Shown here in pieces: positions 23,995 to 34,238 of a stretch of DNA of 64,000 nucleotides. The translations under genes and the position numbers were made by a program. A model generated the notes under the pieces. The model saw nothing but the letters and a program-made list of their open reading frames with translations, was not told where the DNA came from and did no database searches. The DNA is from Acytostelium subglobosum LB1. Taxonomy: Eukaryota; Evosea; Eumycetozoa; Acytosteliales; Acytosteliaceae. The DNA lies in NCBI RefSeq assembly GCF_000787575.1, contig NW_012236526.1, forward strand, positions 248,001 to 312,000, written 5' to 3'. The first letter of the stretch is position 1, and each line of letters opens with the position of its first letter.

Positions 23995-25629
23995 TTATGA
24001 TCGCAGCTTGATATGATGGTTGGAGTTTGATTGTGCAGCGTTGGCCTCAAAGACGGATGTTGGCCTTCGCAAAAAGTAGATCAGGAACACTATGGCATTG
24101 ACCAAGATCAGTACAGAGAACGACATGGTGAATGAGAAGAAGCTGACGTGCTCATCGAGTAGTGTGCTGTAGATCGGTCCAATGAAGATGCCAAACGAGT
24201 AAAAGATACAAAACATTGAGAGTATCTTGCCATTGTGCGTGCCCTTCTCGGTGGGATCGACAATGTACGTCAGTATCGGTATGATTGGATTGAAGAACAC
24301 GGCCAGGCCACCGCCAATCACAATGATGTCGATGAATAGCAGTGACAGGTGAGAGACGCGGTCGATAAAGGGGAAGGCCACCGCTGTGACCACTGCGCCA
24401 GCAAACGACATCTTGGTGCGGCTGACATAGTTCTTGTCGGTGAGGTAGCCACTGAGTGGTGAGAGCACGAGGAAGGGGAAGATGAAGCTGGCAAAGAGTA
24501 GAGAGGTGACACTTGTTGAGCGATGGAACTTGTTCTGTATCAGCAGGGGCAGGAGTGGTTCGAGACTGGACATGCCAATGGCAAAAAGTATGATGCTGCT
24601 CAATGTCATCCAAACATCCAATCGCTTCATAATCATCTTGAAGAACTCTCTCTCGTTCATTGGCTCGTCCACACTGTCCTCCACTCCATTGATATGTATC
24701 TCGTCAAACACTTCATGGTCAGCAGAGTTTATAATCGCATGATTGATTGGCTCAGACTCTGTTTGAACTGGTACCTCATCGCCTTCTTGTGACGTTTGAT
24801 TGAGTTGTGATTGTTCTTGGTCCACGTCCACATCCTCCTCATCCTCTTGGTCTTGTACCACCACATGATCATCTGTCGACAAACTGATTGATGCACCATC
24901 ACGCTGAGGGTCGGCCACGTCTGCTCCAGCCATCTCAACATCATTTAGGATGTCTTGTCTAATGTCACCATTGTCATCGATCAATTGTGTTATCTCTTTG
25001 CCCTTGCGATCTTTAAGTTGTTTGTGAAGTTTGATTGAACCATCGTCCACCAGGAGTACACGAGTCATTAGGTCTAACAATACGAATATGGCCGAGATGT
25101 AGAATGGCACAAGGTATCCAAAGTGTTCATAGGTGACGCCTCCAATGATTGGACCAACCAATGCACCGATTGTGTTGCCACCAATGACCGTACCACTTAC
25201 AACGCCAAACTGTTCATTCGAGTAGATGTCGGCGATCAGTGCCAGTCCGACCACCCAGGCCACCGCCGAGCTCAATCCCTGGACGAAACGGGCGATGAAT
25301 AGGATGGCCAGATGACGACCGTAGGCAAAGAGCATCGTGGAGCCGGCCAGCATGGCCATGCCAATGAGGAAGGGTGTACGACGACCAATACGATCCGACA
25401 GCACACCCACTATTGGCGTACCAATTAGACAACCGGCAGAGAACATTGCAAACAGTAGACCAGTGACTGATTGTGACTTGTGATATCGTGTCTCCATCTC
25501 CAATGGTATAATTGGCAGGATTATACCATAACATATCATATCTGTAAACAAAGCGAACGATATCGATACCAATATAGAGGTCTTTGAGTATCGTACTCTT
25601 TTAATAAATGGCCATAATCTTTTTATCAT
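23995..25629 (-). CDS. MFS transporter, SLC18/DHA1-like, 544 aa
   Basis: A single exon with 12 predicted membrane helices split by a long acidic cytosolic loop (about residues 200-310, rich in Asp, Glu and Gln). Motif A appears as GVLSDRIGRRTP between helices 2 and 3, and helix 5 has the antiporter-type GNTIGALVGPIIGG (motif C-like). These place it near the drug:H+ antiporter/vesicular amine transporter branch of the major facilitator superfamily. The substrate cannot be told from sequence. The start is immediately followed by Arg/Lys-rich residues, suggesting a cytosolic N-terminus. Confidence 0.88.
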   Translation of the reverse strand: MIKRLWPFIKRVRYSKTSILVSISFALFTDMICYGIILPIIPLEMETRYHKSQSVTGLLFAMFSAGCLIGTPIVGVLSDRIGRRTPFLIGMAMLAGSTMLFAYGRHLAILFIARFVQGLSSAVAWVVGLALIADIYSNEQFGVVSGTVIGGNTIGALVGPIIGGVTYEHFGYLVPFYISAIFVLLDLMTRVLLVDDGSIKLHKQLKDRKGKEITQLIDDNGDIRQDILNDVEMAGADVADPQRDGASISLSTDDHVVVQDQEDEEDVDVDQEQSQLNQTSQEGDEVPVQTESEPINHAIINSADHEVFDEIHINGVEDSVDEPMNEREFFKMIMKRLDVWMTLSSIILFAIGMSSLEPLLPLLIQNKFHRSTSVTSLLFASFIFPFLVLSPLSGYLTDKNYVSRTKMSFAGAVVTAVAFPFIDRVSHLSLLFIDIIVIGGGLAVFFNPIIPILTYIVDPTEKGTHNGKILSMFCIFYSFGIFIGPIYSTLLDEHVSFFSFTMSFSVLILVNAIVFLIYFLRRPTSVFEANAAQSNSNHHIKLRS

Positions 25630-26491
25630 CTTATTATTATTATTATTATTACTACTAAATAGTATTATTATTATTATAATTATTATTACTGTACTGCAGT
25701 GGCTTTTATACCTTGCTTGGTACTATTACAAACTGTTGTCTACTATTGTTTGGAAAATTGATTGATTGATTGATTGACTGATTGAATGAGTGAATGAATG
25801 AATGATGTTTACTTTAGTCGACCTGTGAACACAAACAAATATAGTATGTTATGAAGAGATAGAATGAATGATTGATTGAATGAATGAATATAGTAAGTTG
25901 GGGAGTATGTCAATTCACTGACATACTCCACACTACCTCTTTGTGATGTAAGGTGATCAGAGGGTTCGTGTGTGGTATCCGGCTTGTTTGAGTGATGAGT
26001 GTGTTTGTGTGTTGGTGTGTTGTTGTAGTTGTAATAACAAAGTTGTTGGGTGTATGTGAGGTAGATAGATGTCTAATGCCCAAGAACTAAGTGAATGAAT
26101 TGTTGACAGGATGATTGAATGAATGAATGAATGAACACTAAAATGAGGTCTCAAGACTTTATAATGTTTATCAATATTATGTCGTCAGGTGGTGCCACAA
26201 TGACACATGTAATAGCATCTAACGACCAGGTGTTAGTGATGTGAGGTGAGGTGTGAAAACAGGGGTGAATGATGGTTTGGAACTGACCCCCATTCGTCGT
26301 CGAATTAGACTTGTCCCGACAATTGCTGATGGGTGAGTCTCAGAAGGCCAGGGTTCATTCACACAAGTGTGTGTGTTTGATTCTTTGAAGATGCAGAACT
26401 GATGACACACTCGTGTTCTTGATTGAAAAGAATGAACGAACGAACGATTTTATTCAGGTGACTCGAACAATCAATTCAATCATTCAATCAA
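25630..26491. other. AT-rich spacer, no gene seen
   Basis: It contains ATT/AAT repeats directly upstream of the transporter (25630-25690), GATTGATTGATTGATTGA at 25759-25776 and several (GAAT)n runs at 25785-25804 and 26108-26135. Short minus-strand frames show no family likeness. It probably holds the transporter promoter and the 3' end of the next minus-strand gene. Confidence 0.5.
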
Positions 26492-27418
26492 TCAATCAAT
26501 CAGAATAATAGGTAGATAGGTAAAGTTATGCATCTCTGGTTTGGGATTGGCAAGTTGGTATTCAACCAATAATGTTCCCCAATCACGTCCAATGAGATTG
26601 CGAATAGGTCCTGGATGATGGATACTATTCTTGTTGCTGGGTGTTGGTCCTGTCTGGGGATTGGTATCTCTGTACGTGTAGGCTGCGACTAAAAGACAAG
26701 GCGGACCATCCAATGGCGATCGGACCCATTGTTGCGCCAAGTTCATACAAACAGACTCCTCAGCATGGTTAATGTCATCGAGTTGATGCAGTTCGACTAC
26801 GTCCGTGATCAGTGCTCTCGACTGCCCAGCAACCCCAGTCCATTGGAGAACAAAGAATGTCAGGGCGTTGGGTGTGCCCGTACCCTTCTTTGATCTCATT
26901 AGACCAAACATCAGGTAGTCGGCATGAACCTTCACTCGGTAGTGTCCAGCAATAGCAGCCTGACTGCCATCTAGTCGTGGCTGCACTCTCAAAGAGTAGA
27001 GGAAGGGCGGTGGAAGGTACCTTGCGGCCGATGTAAAGCTGACATTGATCGGATGTGGCCATTTGGTTATTGAACGACCTGTTCGACGGCACTTCACCTC
27101 GACGACCATCTGGAAGTTGGTGTCACGTACTCTGGGCCTACGTCTCACTTGGATGTCCATGTAGGCAGTGCCATCACTCTGGACAGAGGCCTCCCACACC
27201 TGGTTCTGCATGGGTCGGAATGCACCGCCCACGATGCTGGCAACAAGGGTGAGATCAGAGTGCTGAGCGCATCCATTGAGGACGACCCAGAGACGAAAGG
27301 TAGACTTGCTCACGACCCTAAGGACAGTCTTCATCCAGACAAACATCAGTGCATCTGTGTGGCTCGGGTCCACTGTGTAAGGGGACTCTGGAGGATTCGG
27401 CCAGTACTCTGCCTTCAT
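26492..27418 (-). CDS. Unknown protein, 308 aa, overlapping the upstream frame by ATGA
   Basis: An open frame of ordinary composition starting MKAEYWPNPPESPYTVDPSH. It looks globular, with beta-strand-like stretches (FRLWVVLNGC, YMDIQVRRRP, FQMVVEVKCRRTGRSI, HYRVKVHADYLMFGL) and ends FTYLPIILID. I do not recognise a family; the strand pattern could suit a beta-sandwich. Its ATG overlaps the stop of the upstream Ala-rich frame (27415-27418). In a eukaryote that arrangement more likely reflects one gene split by a base change, or an unseen intron, than two separate proteins. No donor/acceptor pair joining the frames was found. Confidence 0.6.
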   Translation of the reverse strand: MKAEYWPNPPESPYTVDPSHTDALMFVWMKTVLRVVSKSTFRLWVVLNGCAQHSDLTLVASIVGGAFRPMQNQVWEASVQSDGTAYMDIQVRRRPRVRDTNFQMVVEVKCRRTGRSITKWPHPINVSFTSAARYLPPPFLYSLRVQPRLDGSQAAIAGHYRVKVHADYLMFGLMRSKKGTGTPNALTFFVLQWTGVAGQSRALITDVVELHQLDDINHAEESVCMNLAQQWVRSPLDGPPCLLVAAYTYRDTNPQTGPTPSNKNSIHHPGPIRNLIGRDWGTLLVEYQLANPKPEMHNFTYLPIILID

Positions 27419-28233
27419 TCGACTTTGAATTGAGTTGTTGGTGGCAATGGCAATATCGCGACGACATTTGCAATGGCGACGGCATTGGCTGCAGGATCCA
27501 CCATTGGCACAGCATTGGCAATATCAACATCATCGGCAATAGCAATGTCATTGGCTTCTGGCTCCTCAACTGGCACAAAGTTGGCAAGGTCAAGGGCAAT
27601 ATCATCAGCGTCATCAATAACAATGACATTGGCTTCTGGCTCCACCACTGGAACAGCATTGGCCAGAGCAACAGCATCGGCATAGGCAACGGCATTGGCA
27701 GCAGGCTCCATCATTGGCACGGCATTGGCAAGAGCAACAAAATCGGCAAAGGCAACGGCATTGGCAGCAGGCTCCACCATTGGCACGACATCGGCAAAGG
27801 CAACGGCATTGGCTGGCACAACATTGGCAAGGACAAAGTCATGGGCTGCTGGCTCCACCTCTGGCACACCGTTGGCAATAGCAACAACATCGGCAAAGGC
27901 AACGTCAAAGGCATGGGCAGTAGGCTCCACTACAGGCACGGGTGGTTGTACTTGGTTGGCCGTAGGGATGGCATCAAAATCATTATCAAGGTCGACAAAG
28001 TCCCAGACCTCGAGATCAGCGATGTCAACCATCTCTATGTCATTGTTGTTGTCGTTTATCTCCTCCACCACCTCCCTCTCTGCAACCTCCTCTGCCCCTT
28101 GATAGGGGACTGGACTTGCCTGGAGCAAGTTGTTGGGATGATTAAACTGTTGATAACCAACATTACGGGCGAATAATTGTGCAATCAACCTATTAAGGTT
28201 GTTGTCCCCCTTCGCATGAGCTTGTGGGTACAT
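27415..28233 (-). CDS. Ala/Asp/Val-rich protein with 22-residue repeats, 272 aa
   Basis: The N-terminal 90 residues (MYPQAHAKGDNNLNRLIAQL) include an acidic helix region. The rest is an array of imperfect 22-residue units close to AANAVAFADFVALANAVPMMEP, with later units more acidic. The matching DNA repeat is 66 nt, clearest between 27690 and 27830. The units are amphipathic and could form a helical rod or a flexible spacer. Together with the downstream frame it may be one protein of about 580 residues: a repeat-rich N-terminal part and a globular C-terminal part. Confidence 0.55.
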   Translation of the reverse strand: MYPQAHAKGDNNLNRLIAQLFARNVGYQQFNHPNNLLQASPVPYQGAEEVAEREVVEEINDNNNDIEMVDIADLEVWDFVDLDNDFDAIPTANQVQPPVPVVEPTAHAFDVAFADVVAIANGVPEVEPAAHDFVLANVVPANAVAFADVVPMVEPAANAVAFADFVALANAVPMMEPAANAVAYADAVALANAVPVVEPEANVIVIDDADDIALDLANFVPVEEPEANDIAIADDVDIANAVPMVDPAANAVAIANVVAILPLPPTTQFKVE

Positions 28234-28760
28234 GTCTACTACTAATATGTTTGTATTGTATTGATCAAGTAATTGATTGATAATCTAGTGTTACAAAGAG
28301 ATAATAATATGGAACGTTAGTGCGAGTTGTTATTTGTTATATGTTATAACTAGGAAGAGGTGTAGAGAGTGAGTGGGAGAGAGAGAGAGGGAGAGAGAGA
28401 CTCCATTTATCGTGATCGCCTTCAATCAGTGTCACGTGTTCCCAATGAAAGTGTCACACTCACCCAGACCTTCATCATCACATCACCAATCAGACACACT
28501 CTTACCACACCACAAACTCTAAGGCAAGTTCATGTTGGGAACTCACCTATTTCATCCGAAGAAGTGTGTTGAAGAGTGTCCTACTGCAGGAGCGGATAAT
28601 GGGCATCTATTATTGGTGTGAATGATTGAAGGCATGAGAGAATGGAGGGGGTTGATATGGTGTTCCAACAGGACTCTTCAAACAAACAAGGTGTTTATTG
28701 GACTGGCTGGACTGGACTGGACTGAACTGACTATCATGTCATGTGAAAGGGTTGCTACTG
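28234..28760. other. Spacer with GA-rich tract, no gene seen
   Basis: Contains a purine run (GAGAGAGAGAGGGAGAGAGAGA) at 28378-28400 and otherwise mixed sequence. It lies between the 3' end of the Gln-rich gene and the 5' side of the Ala-repeat gene, both on the minus strand, so it should include the latter's promoter. Confidence 0.45.
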
Positions 28761-30434
28761 TTACTGCGATGATGATAGTTGTAATTGTGTTGTTGATGTT
28801 GTTGTTTGGGGTGCCCCAGAGCCAGGGTAATCATTCAATGATACCTCCTTAACATCGTTGAGTAAGGAATGGATCGATGGTAACCTTTCGCTACTACCAC
28901 CCCCACCTCCAGCACCACCATTGGTTGGAGATGTAATGTGTAAATGATCGCTGCTGTGATTGAGACTATTGCTGTTACTGTTGAATAAGGGCATGCCTGT
29001 CGCAGAGGACGTCGAAGAAGATCTTGATGTCTTGTTTGAATGTTGTTGTTGTGATGATGATGATGATGATGACGATTGAAGTGGAGGCTTCTTGTTGTTG
29101 AGGATGGTGGTAGTGTTGTCGAGATGTTGTGACATGTAGTGGTGAGGAGGTGAGTGTGGAGGAGAGTACGAAGAGGACATCGTATGGGTTTGATGTTGAT
29201 GCTGGGGGACAGATAGTGTATGTTGGAAGCCGCTGCCGCCACCGCCAACGCCAGATAAAAGACGCTCGTCAAGTTTGCGATCAAACTGTTTGAATGGCGG
29301 CGAGCTGATCATGTTGAACGAGGGAGGTGGATAATTATGTGAATAGTCTTTGTACAGTTCCCTCTCGTGTATTGGCGAAAGTGATCGCTCGGGTGAGTTG
29401 GGCATCTTGCTAATGTTTGGCAGCGACACACGTCTGATCGACAGTCGGTTGGGGAGTGGTTCGCTATGATGCGAGCCATAGTGGTGTCCATTGATATTGC
29501 TGCTCTCGAGATCGATAGAGTCGGTCATGCCGCTGGGTGATGTTACTTGCTGGTACTTGGAATATGGATGGAACTTGTGTGCTTCATCGCCCAATGATGG
29601 ACGTCTATGTAGGGGAGAGGAGTATGGGTTGGCTGTTGTCGTTGTTGTTGTTGATGTTGGTGGTTGTTGCCATTGTCCTGCAAGTGGGTGAAGATAATGT
29701 TGCATCTGTTGTTGTTGTTGTTGTAGTAGCTGCTGTTGTTGTAGTTGCTGTTGTTGCTGTAGATGATGATACATGTAGGGATCTACATCGTCGTGATAGT
29801 TGCCTTGCGATCTAACTGATGTGAATGCTGATGTCACTGAAGGGAATGTCGGATGTGGTGAAGATGATGGTGAAGTTGGTAGTTTGTTGTTGTTGTTATT
29901 CTTTGTATTTGTTGATGATGTTGGCAATGGAGGAGTCTTTGTCGAATGCTTCTGAACAGGTTGTTGTTGCTGTTGTTGTTGTTGTTGCTGCTGTTGTTGC
30001 TGTTGTTGTAGAACTTGTTGCTGTTGTTGTTGTAAAGCCTGTGTGACCTTTGGAGACTTCTTTGTGTCCAACTTCCAATGCGTGACAAACGTCTTGTATG
30101 ATGACTTTTGAACCGATATGCCTGGCTCTGAATTCCTTCTCTTCCGCCTACCAACATTATTGAAATCTGTTGGTGTCTGTGCTTTAAACTTCCAATTCTG
30201 ATTAGATGCTGCTGCCGCTGCTGCTGAAGATGGTGGAGTCTGTGTCTGTCCAGTTGGAGGTGATGTTTGTGTCTGAGTCTGAGGTGATTGTGATTGTGAT
30301 TTTCCATTTGTCGTCGCTGCTGTAGTTTGTTGTTGATTCAATGATCCTAATATTGATGTTGCTTGACTCTCACTATTCCTGCGACTATCAGAGGACACCA
30401 CCAGTGATTCCTTTGGTGATGTTGGTGAACTCAT
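28761..30434 (-). CDS. Gln/Ser/Pro-rich low-complexity protein, 557 aa
   Basis: A single exon starting MSSPTSPKESLVVSSDSRRN. Poly-Gln tracts at about residues 135-160 and 225-245, plus Thr, Ser, Pro and His runs, make most of it disordered. Conserved-looking islands are RRKRRNSEPGISVQKSSYKT followed by FVTHWKLDTKK, RLSIRRVSLPNISKMPNSPE, and RLPSIHSLLNDVKEVSLNDY near the end. The basic island and repeated SPxR-type sites suggest a nuclear or signalling protein regulated by phosphorylation, but that is inference. No known domain is recognised. A GTATCATTG after KE could be a splice donor, in which case the last 20 residues would differ. Confidence 0.75.
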   Translation of the reverse strand: MSSPTSPKESLVVSSDSRRNSESQATSILGSLNQQQTTAATTNGKSQSQSPQTQTQTSPPTGQTQTPPSSAAAAAASNQNWKFKAQTPTDFNNVGRRKRRNSEPGISVQKSSYKTFVTHWKLDTKKSPKVTQALQQQQQQVLQQQQQQQQQQQQQQQQPVQKHSTKTPPLPTSSTNTKNNNNNKLPTSPSSSPHPTFPSVTSAFTSVRSQGNYHDDVDPYMYHHLQQQQQLQQQQLLQQQQQQMQHYLHPLAGQWQQPPTSTTTTTTANPYSSPLHRRPSLGDEAHKFHPYSKYQQVTSPSGMTDSIDLESSNINGHHYGSHHSEPLPNRLSIRRVSLPNISKMPNSPERSLSPIHERELYKDYSHNYPPPSFNMISSPPFKQFDRKLDERLLSGVGGGGSGFQHTLSVPQHQHQTHTMSSSYSPPHSPPHHYMSQHLDNTTTILNNKKPPLQSSSSSSSSQQQHSNKTSRSSSTSSATGMPLFNSNSNSLNHSSDHLHITSPTNGGAGGGGGSSERLPSIHSLLNDVKEVSLNDYPGSGAPQTTTSTTQLQLSSSQ

Positions 30435-30536
30435 ATCTCTGTGTGTGTAGTATCTATATATTATATATAACTTTGATCGCTAGTTGTTGATTGTTGTTGG
30501 GCACCTGGTATTACACTTTAAAAATATAAAGAGTTA

Positions 30537-30569
<33 letters not shown>

Positions 30570-31225
30570 AACTTAGTTTGTTAGTTTTGAAGATGGTATT
30601 GATGATGATGATGATGGAAGGTAGGAAGTACTGGATGGATGATTGGAATTGGATTATAGAATAGAATCAAATAACCTTTCTCTATCTCATCTCTCAAATA
30701 AACAAACACCAACTTGTTATGTTCAAAATGAATGTAATGAATGAACAAACAACCACGATCATACACACAACAAGAAACCAAACCAAACCAGACCAAAACT
30801 GAACAATTTTATGAAAGGGGGTGTTGTGGTTGTTGTGTCTTTGATTCCATTCATCCAAACTTCTCCCTCTTTTGATCATGAATGCATGCATCCCACCCAC
30901 AAACAACACGAACACACCAATAAGCAACTTCAGCGATCTTGATTGCTTGCCTAAATATGGCCAAACGTTGTGTGCTTGTGGGCGCTGAGCCAAGTGAGCC
31001 CTCCCCTGAAGACCCAATGCAAAGTAAAGACCCATCAGAATCACCCGCAACTGTGTCTCTTGAACATTGCAATGTGTTGATTATTTACAATAATGGAAGG
31101 AGGTGTGTCTTTTTGATGGATTTTGTTGTCTGTTTGTGAGGTGGTGATCACATCAATCATAGGCGAGGGACGACTCCTAATGGGGCTTTTGAGGGAGCTG
31201 GACCAGACGGTGGATACTACTTGAT
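30435..31225. other. Spacer, no supported gene
   Basis: It has an (ATA)n/(AAT)n run at 30537-30562, TGATGATGATGATGATGG at 30600-30616 and a GC-richer patch near 30955-31050. A minus-strand frame in 30694-31050 is hydrophobic but has no family likeness and no clear transcription context. This region should hold the promoter of the Gln-rich gene and the 3' end of PTPA. Confidence 0.4.
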
Positions 31226-32603
31226 CTAATCCAATGGGAAGATTGTTTTTTGGACATTGGTGTTGTGCTCTGTATGCAGATGAGTGCCATCAGATGGGTG
31301 ATGGTGATGGCTGGTGTCTTCACATACATCTGCAGATGTTGATGACGATGAAGTCAGATTCGACTTGGTCGCTGATGGCGCAGCGGCAAACATCGATGGA
31401 ACCTTGTCAGTGCAGCCGCAACATGAGAACGAGTGCACTTTGAGCACTCTGGCCTCGGGCGCCCCGTCGTCCACAACATTCGGGTCATCTTTAAACTCGA
31501 TCAGTGAGCCAAAGAAGAAGTGCTGCATCACTGGCAGCTTGGACATGAGCTCGGACTTGTACATCTTGATCATGCCCTCGTTGACCTTGGACCAGTTGCG
31601 CACGCCACTAATGTCCACCAGCATGGGCGAGTGTTCCATCAGCGAGCCGGTCTTTACCTGCAGAATGAACGATATACATTGCAGGTACATGTATTTGTCG
31701 GCGAACGAGCTGACCACCTCGGCGCTACGGATTGACTTTGGTCGGATGTACTGATGTTCGATCAACTGCGAAGAACCAAATAGGAAGGGCAAGAAGTGGT
31801 AGTCGTCCAGGCCCCAGACACCGTGCGAACCCGCTGGCTCCAACCAGTAGGTGGCTTGAAGCTTGCGCATCAATCCAATGTAGCCATAAAAGACGTTGAG
31901 TACCAGTGCCGTGTAGTCCTCGCGAGTAAAGTAGCCGACTCTACACAGACAGTATAGGAAGCATATAAAGTTCAACTCGTGTCCACTGCCATAGTCTATA
32001 CGTGTCCTATCTCCAAAGCTATTGTTCAAGTATACTGCCATCTCTTTGGATAATTCATCGTTATTGTTGTTGTCGTTGGCGTCATTACTTGATAATAGAC
32101 CATTGATCAATGATGTCGACTCCTTCTCACATTGATCGAACCAATCTGCGAATGACTCATTGCCAAACCTTGTCCTCTTCTCTCTTGGTGGTATCTCATC
32201 AACCATCTTTCCAAGTCGTTCAATGATCTTTATCAACTTGTTGATGTTCTAAGAAGTAGGTTGAGTGAGTGAGTTGAGGGTATTCAACAACAACAACATG
32301 ATCATTCATGTACACATAACATACTTCAGAGATGTGTCTTGGGGCATCGTTGGCAAGACCCTGTACACTTAGTGACATTTGAAGAATGAAACGTAGTAGA
32401 TCATTGTATTGTACACTTGATTGGAACACCTTTAAGTCTCTACGTGTATGTATCTGTTTGGTTGGTAATGTATAACTACTACTACTACGACTGTATGATT
32501 GAATATTTTCATTTAGATCACAATCAACCAACTTTGATATACATTCAAAGTGATTATAAGGTGATGTAATAGTAGGCGATGTAGATGTTGTTGTTGTAGT
32601 CAT
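31226..32603 (-). CDS. ppp2r4: PTPA, PP2A phosphatase activator (peptidyl-prolyl isomerase family), 433 aa
   Basis: Two exons, 32603-32325 and 32248-31226, phase 0. Family signatures: RIDYGSGHELNFICFLYCLC, GVWGLDDYHFLPFLFGSSQL and the C-terminal KLPVMQHFFFGSLIEF. The first 35 residues are Thr/Ser-rich and the last 75 are low-complexity with Ser and His runs, so the core matches the usual 300-350 residue length. PTPA binds the PP2A scaffold-catalytic dimer and, with ATP-Mg, helps load catalytic metals. It lies next to a gene for a second PP2A partner, Tap42/alpha4, in the same orientation with about 200 nt between. Confidence 0.95.
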
Positions 32604-32829
32604 CTTGTATATATATATGTATGTATGTAGGTAGAGATAGATAATAAATTAATGGAAGTGAAGTTGAAGTTACCCGAGGGGTGATGCTCATTCAATCAAT
32701 CACCCTTTATTGTGGAAATGTCGGAAAGAGGTGGCGACGACGGGTCCTCGAGAGACTACACTTCGTTGTGTGATCGATGTACAATGTCCTCCCAAGGGAC
32801 GAAACGCTAACATAATGTTTGGGTACTAC

Positions 32830-34119
32830 TTAACCAAGATTACCCCATCCTCTTGGATTGTCATCCTTCCAATCGTCCCAATCACGTGTCTTTTTGAGCT
32901 TGGCAAGATCTTCCTCTTTGCCATCGTCTTGGTCTTCGTCGTCGTCCTCTTTCTTCTTGCTGGCCTCGCCTCCGGGTCCCTGGGCCATGCCGCCATTCTG
33001 CATCTCCCACAGCGCAGCCTGCTCTGGTGAGATTGTCGGCAGGATGTGACTGGGCCTAAACACCTTGTCCAGCATGATCTGTCGCCCATCGGGTAGTATC
33101 TGGAAGTTGCCAATGTTTGATGGCTTGGGAGGTGGAGGCTTGGGCACGACACCATTGTTTGCCGACTTGATCTTGTCAATCTCCTCCAACATTGTCAGCT
33201 CCGAGTCCATCATTTCCAACATTGCCACAGTCTTTACAATCGCGTCATTGAGTAACAACATTGCAAACTCTCTCTCCACCTCCTCATCGCCACAGTCTCC
33301 AGCCTCATCGTCAAAGCCATCCTTATTGCCCTGTGCCTTTATCAATGCCATACGTTTACTAATGATATACTATGTAGATATTTGATTGATTGACGAGTGT
33401 TAGGTTTGATTGATTAAGCGGTAATGTGATCATAACATACCGATAACTTTTGTTTTATCTCCTTCTCTCTCTTTCCTCTATTGATCAACTCGTTTCTTCG
33501 ATTGGCTTGACTCTTTGGTGTGTTTACGCTGTCTGTTATCCTTGCTACAATAGCTGAATCGTCTGTATTCAGCAGTCCCAACCCTTCCATTGATTGTACA
33601 AACATGATTGCTTTGGTCTAGAGTACAAGACATGTTGTTAGAATGATTGAATGAATGATTGAGTGCGTGTACCAGACAGCCCAGTCGGACACATACCTTT
33701 GACCTCTTCAAGTTCTTTATACGATCAACATCAACTTGTTGTTGAAATAGTTCTGACATGTAGTATGGTACCAAGAGGTACTTTAATAGATCGGTTCTAA
33801 TGTCATCGATCTCTTCATTCTTTGAGAAGAGTGCCTGTCGATCAATGGCCATTGAAGCCTTCATAAAGAAGAGTAATGCCGACTTGACACTGCTCTGATA
33901 ATCGGGATCGTTTGTCGATGGTGCACTAGATGTCTGCAGATCACTCCATATCTTTTGACCATAAGTGAACAGTTGATAAAGTGAATCATTGTCGCCTTCG
34001 CCTTTTCTATCGTTATTATTATTGTTATTATTGCTTGAGGCAACTTGAGTGCTTAATGAAGTGGTCGGTTCTGTCCTTGTATCATTGATTGAAGTAACAG
34101 TACTGTCTTCTTCGCTCAT
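32830..34119 (-). CDS. igbp1: Tap42/alpha4 (IGBP1) PP2A-binding protein, 379 aa
   Basis: Three exons, 34119-33697, 33617-33441 and 33369-32830, all phase 0. The second acceptor had to be CTACATAG at 33370-33377 because the later ATTAG would bring an immediate stop. The N-terminal TPR-like helical domain includes LYQLFTYGQKIWSDL and LLKYLLVPYYMSELF. The C-terminus has the family hallmark: ILPDGRQIMLDKVFRPSHIL preceded by PPKPSNIGNF, then an acidic tail ending DWDDWKDDNPRGWGN. Tap42/alpha4 holds free PP2A-type catalytic subunits, protects them from degradation and links them to TOR signalling. A poly-Asn tract lies near residue 32. Confidence 0.95.
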
Positions 34120-34238
34120 TATTTGTTATGTATATATATGTATATTTGTATTTGTTCAAATGAATGAAGTTGAAAGAATGTGTGATTTCTTCAAGTTTGA
34201 AACATTTTGCTAATTTCTTGAATCAATCAATCAATTAT

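Noticed and set aside
30694-31050. Minus-strand hydrophobic frame in the spacer before PTPA
   Set aside because: No family likeness, low-complexity tail, and overlapping frames on both strands; more likely chance.
33361-33369. Acceptor ATTAG nearer to the last exon of the alpha4 gene
   Set aside because: Using it gives TAA as the first codon in phase; the upstream CTACATAG acceptor keeps the frame open.
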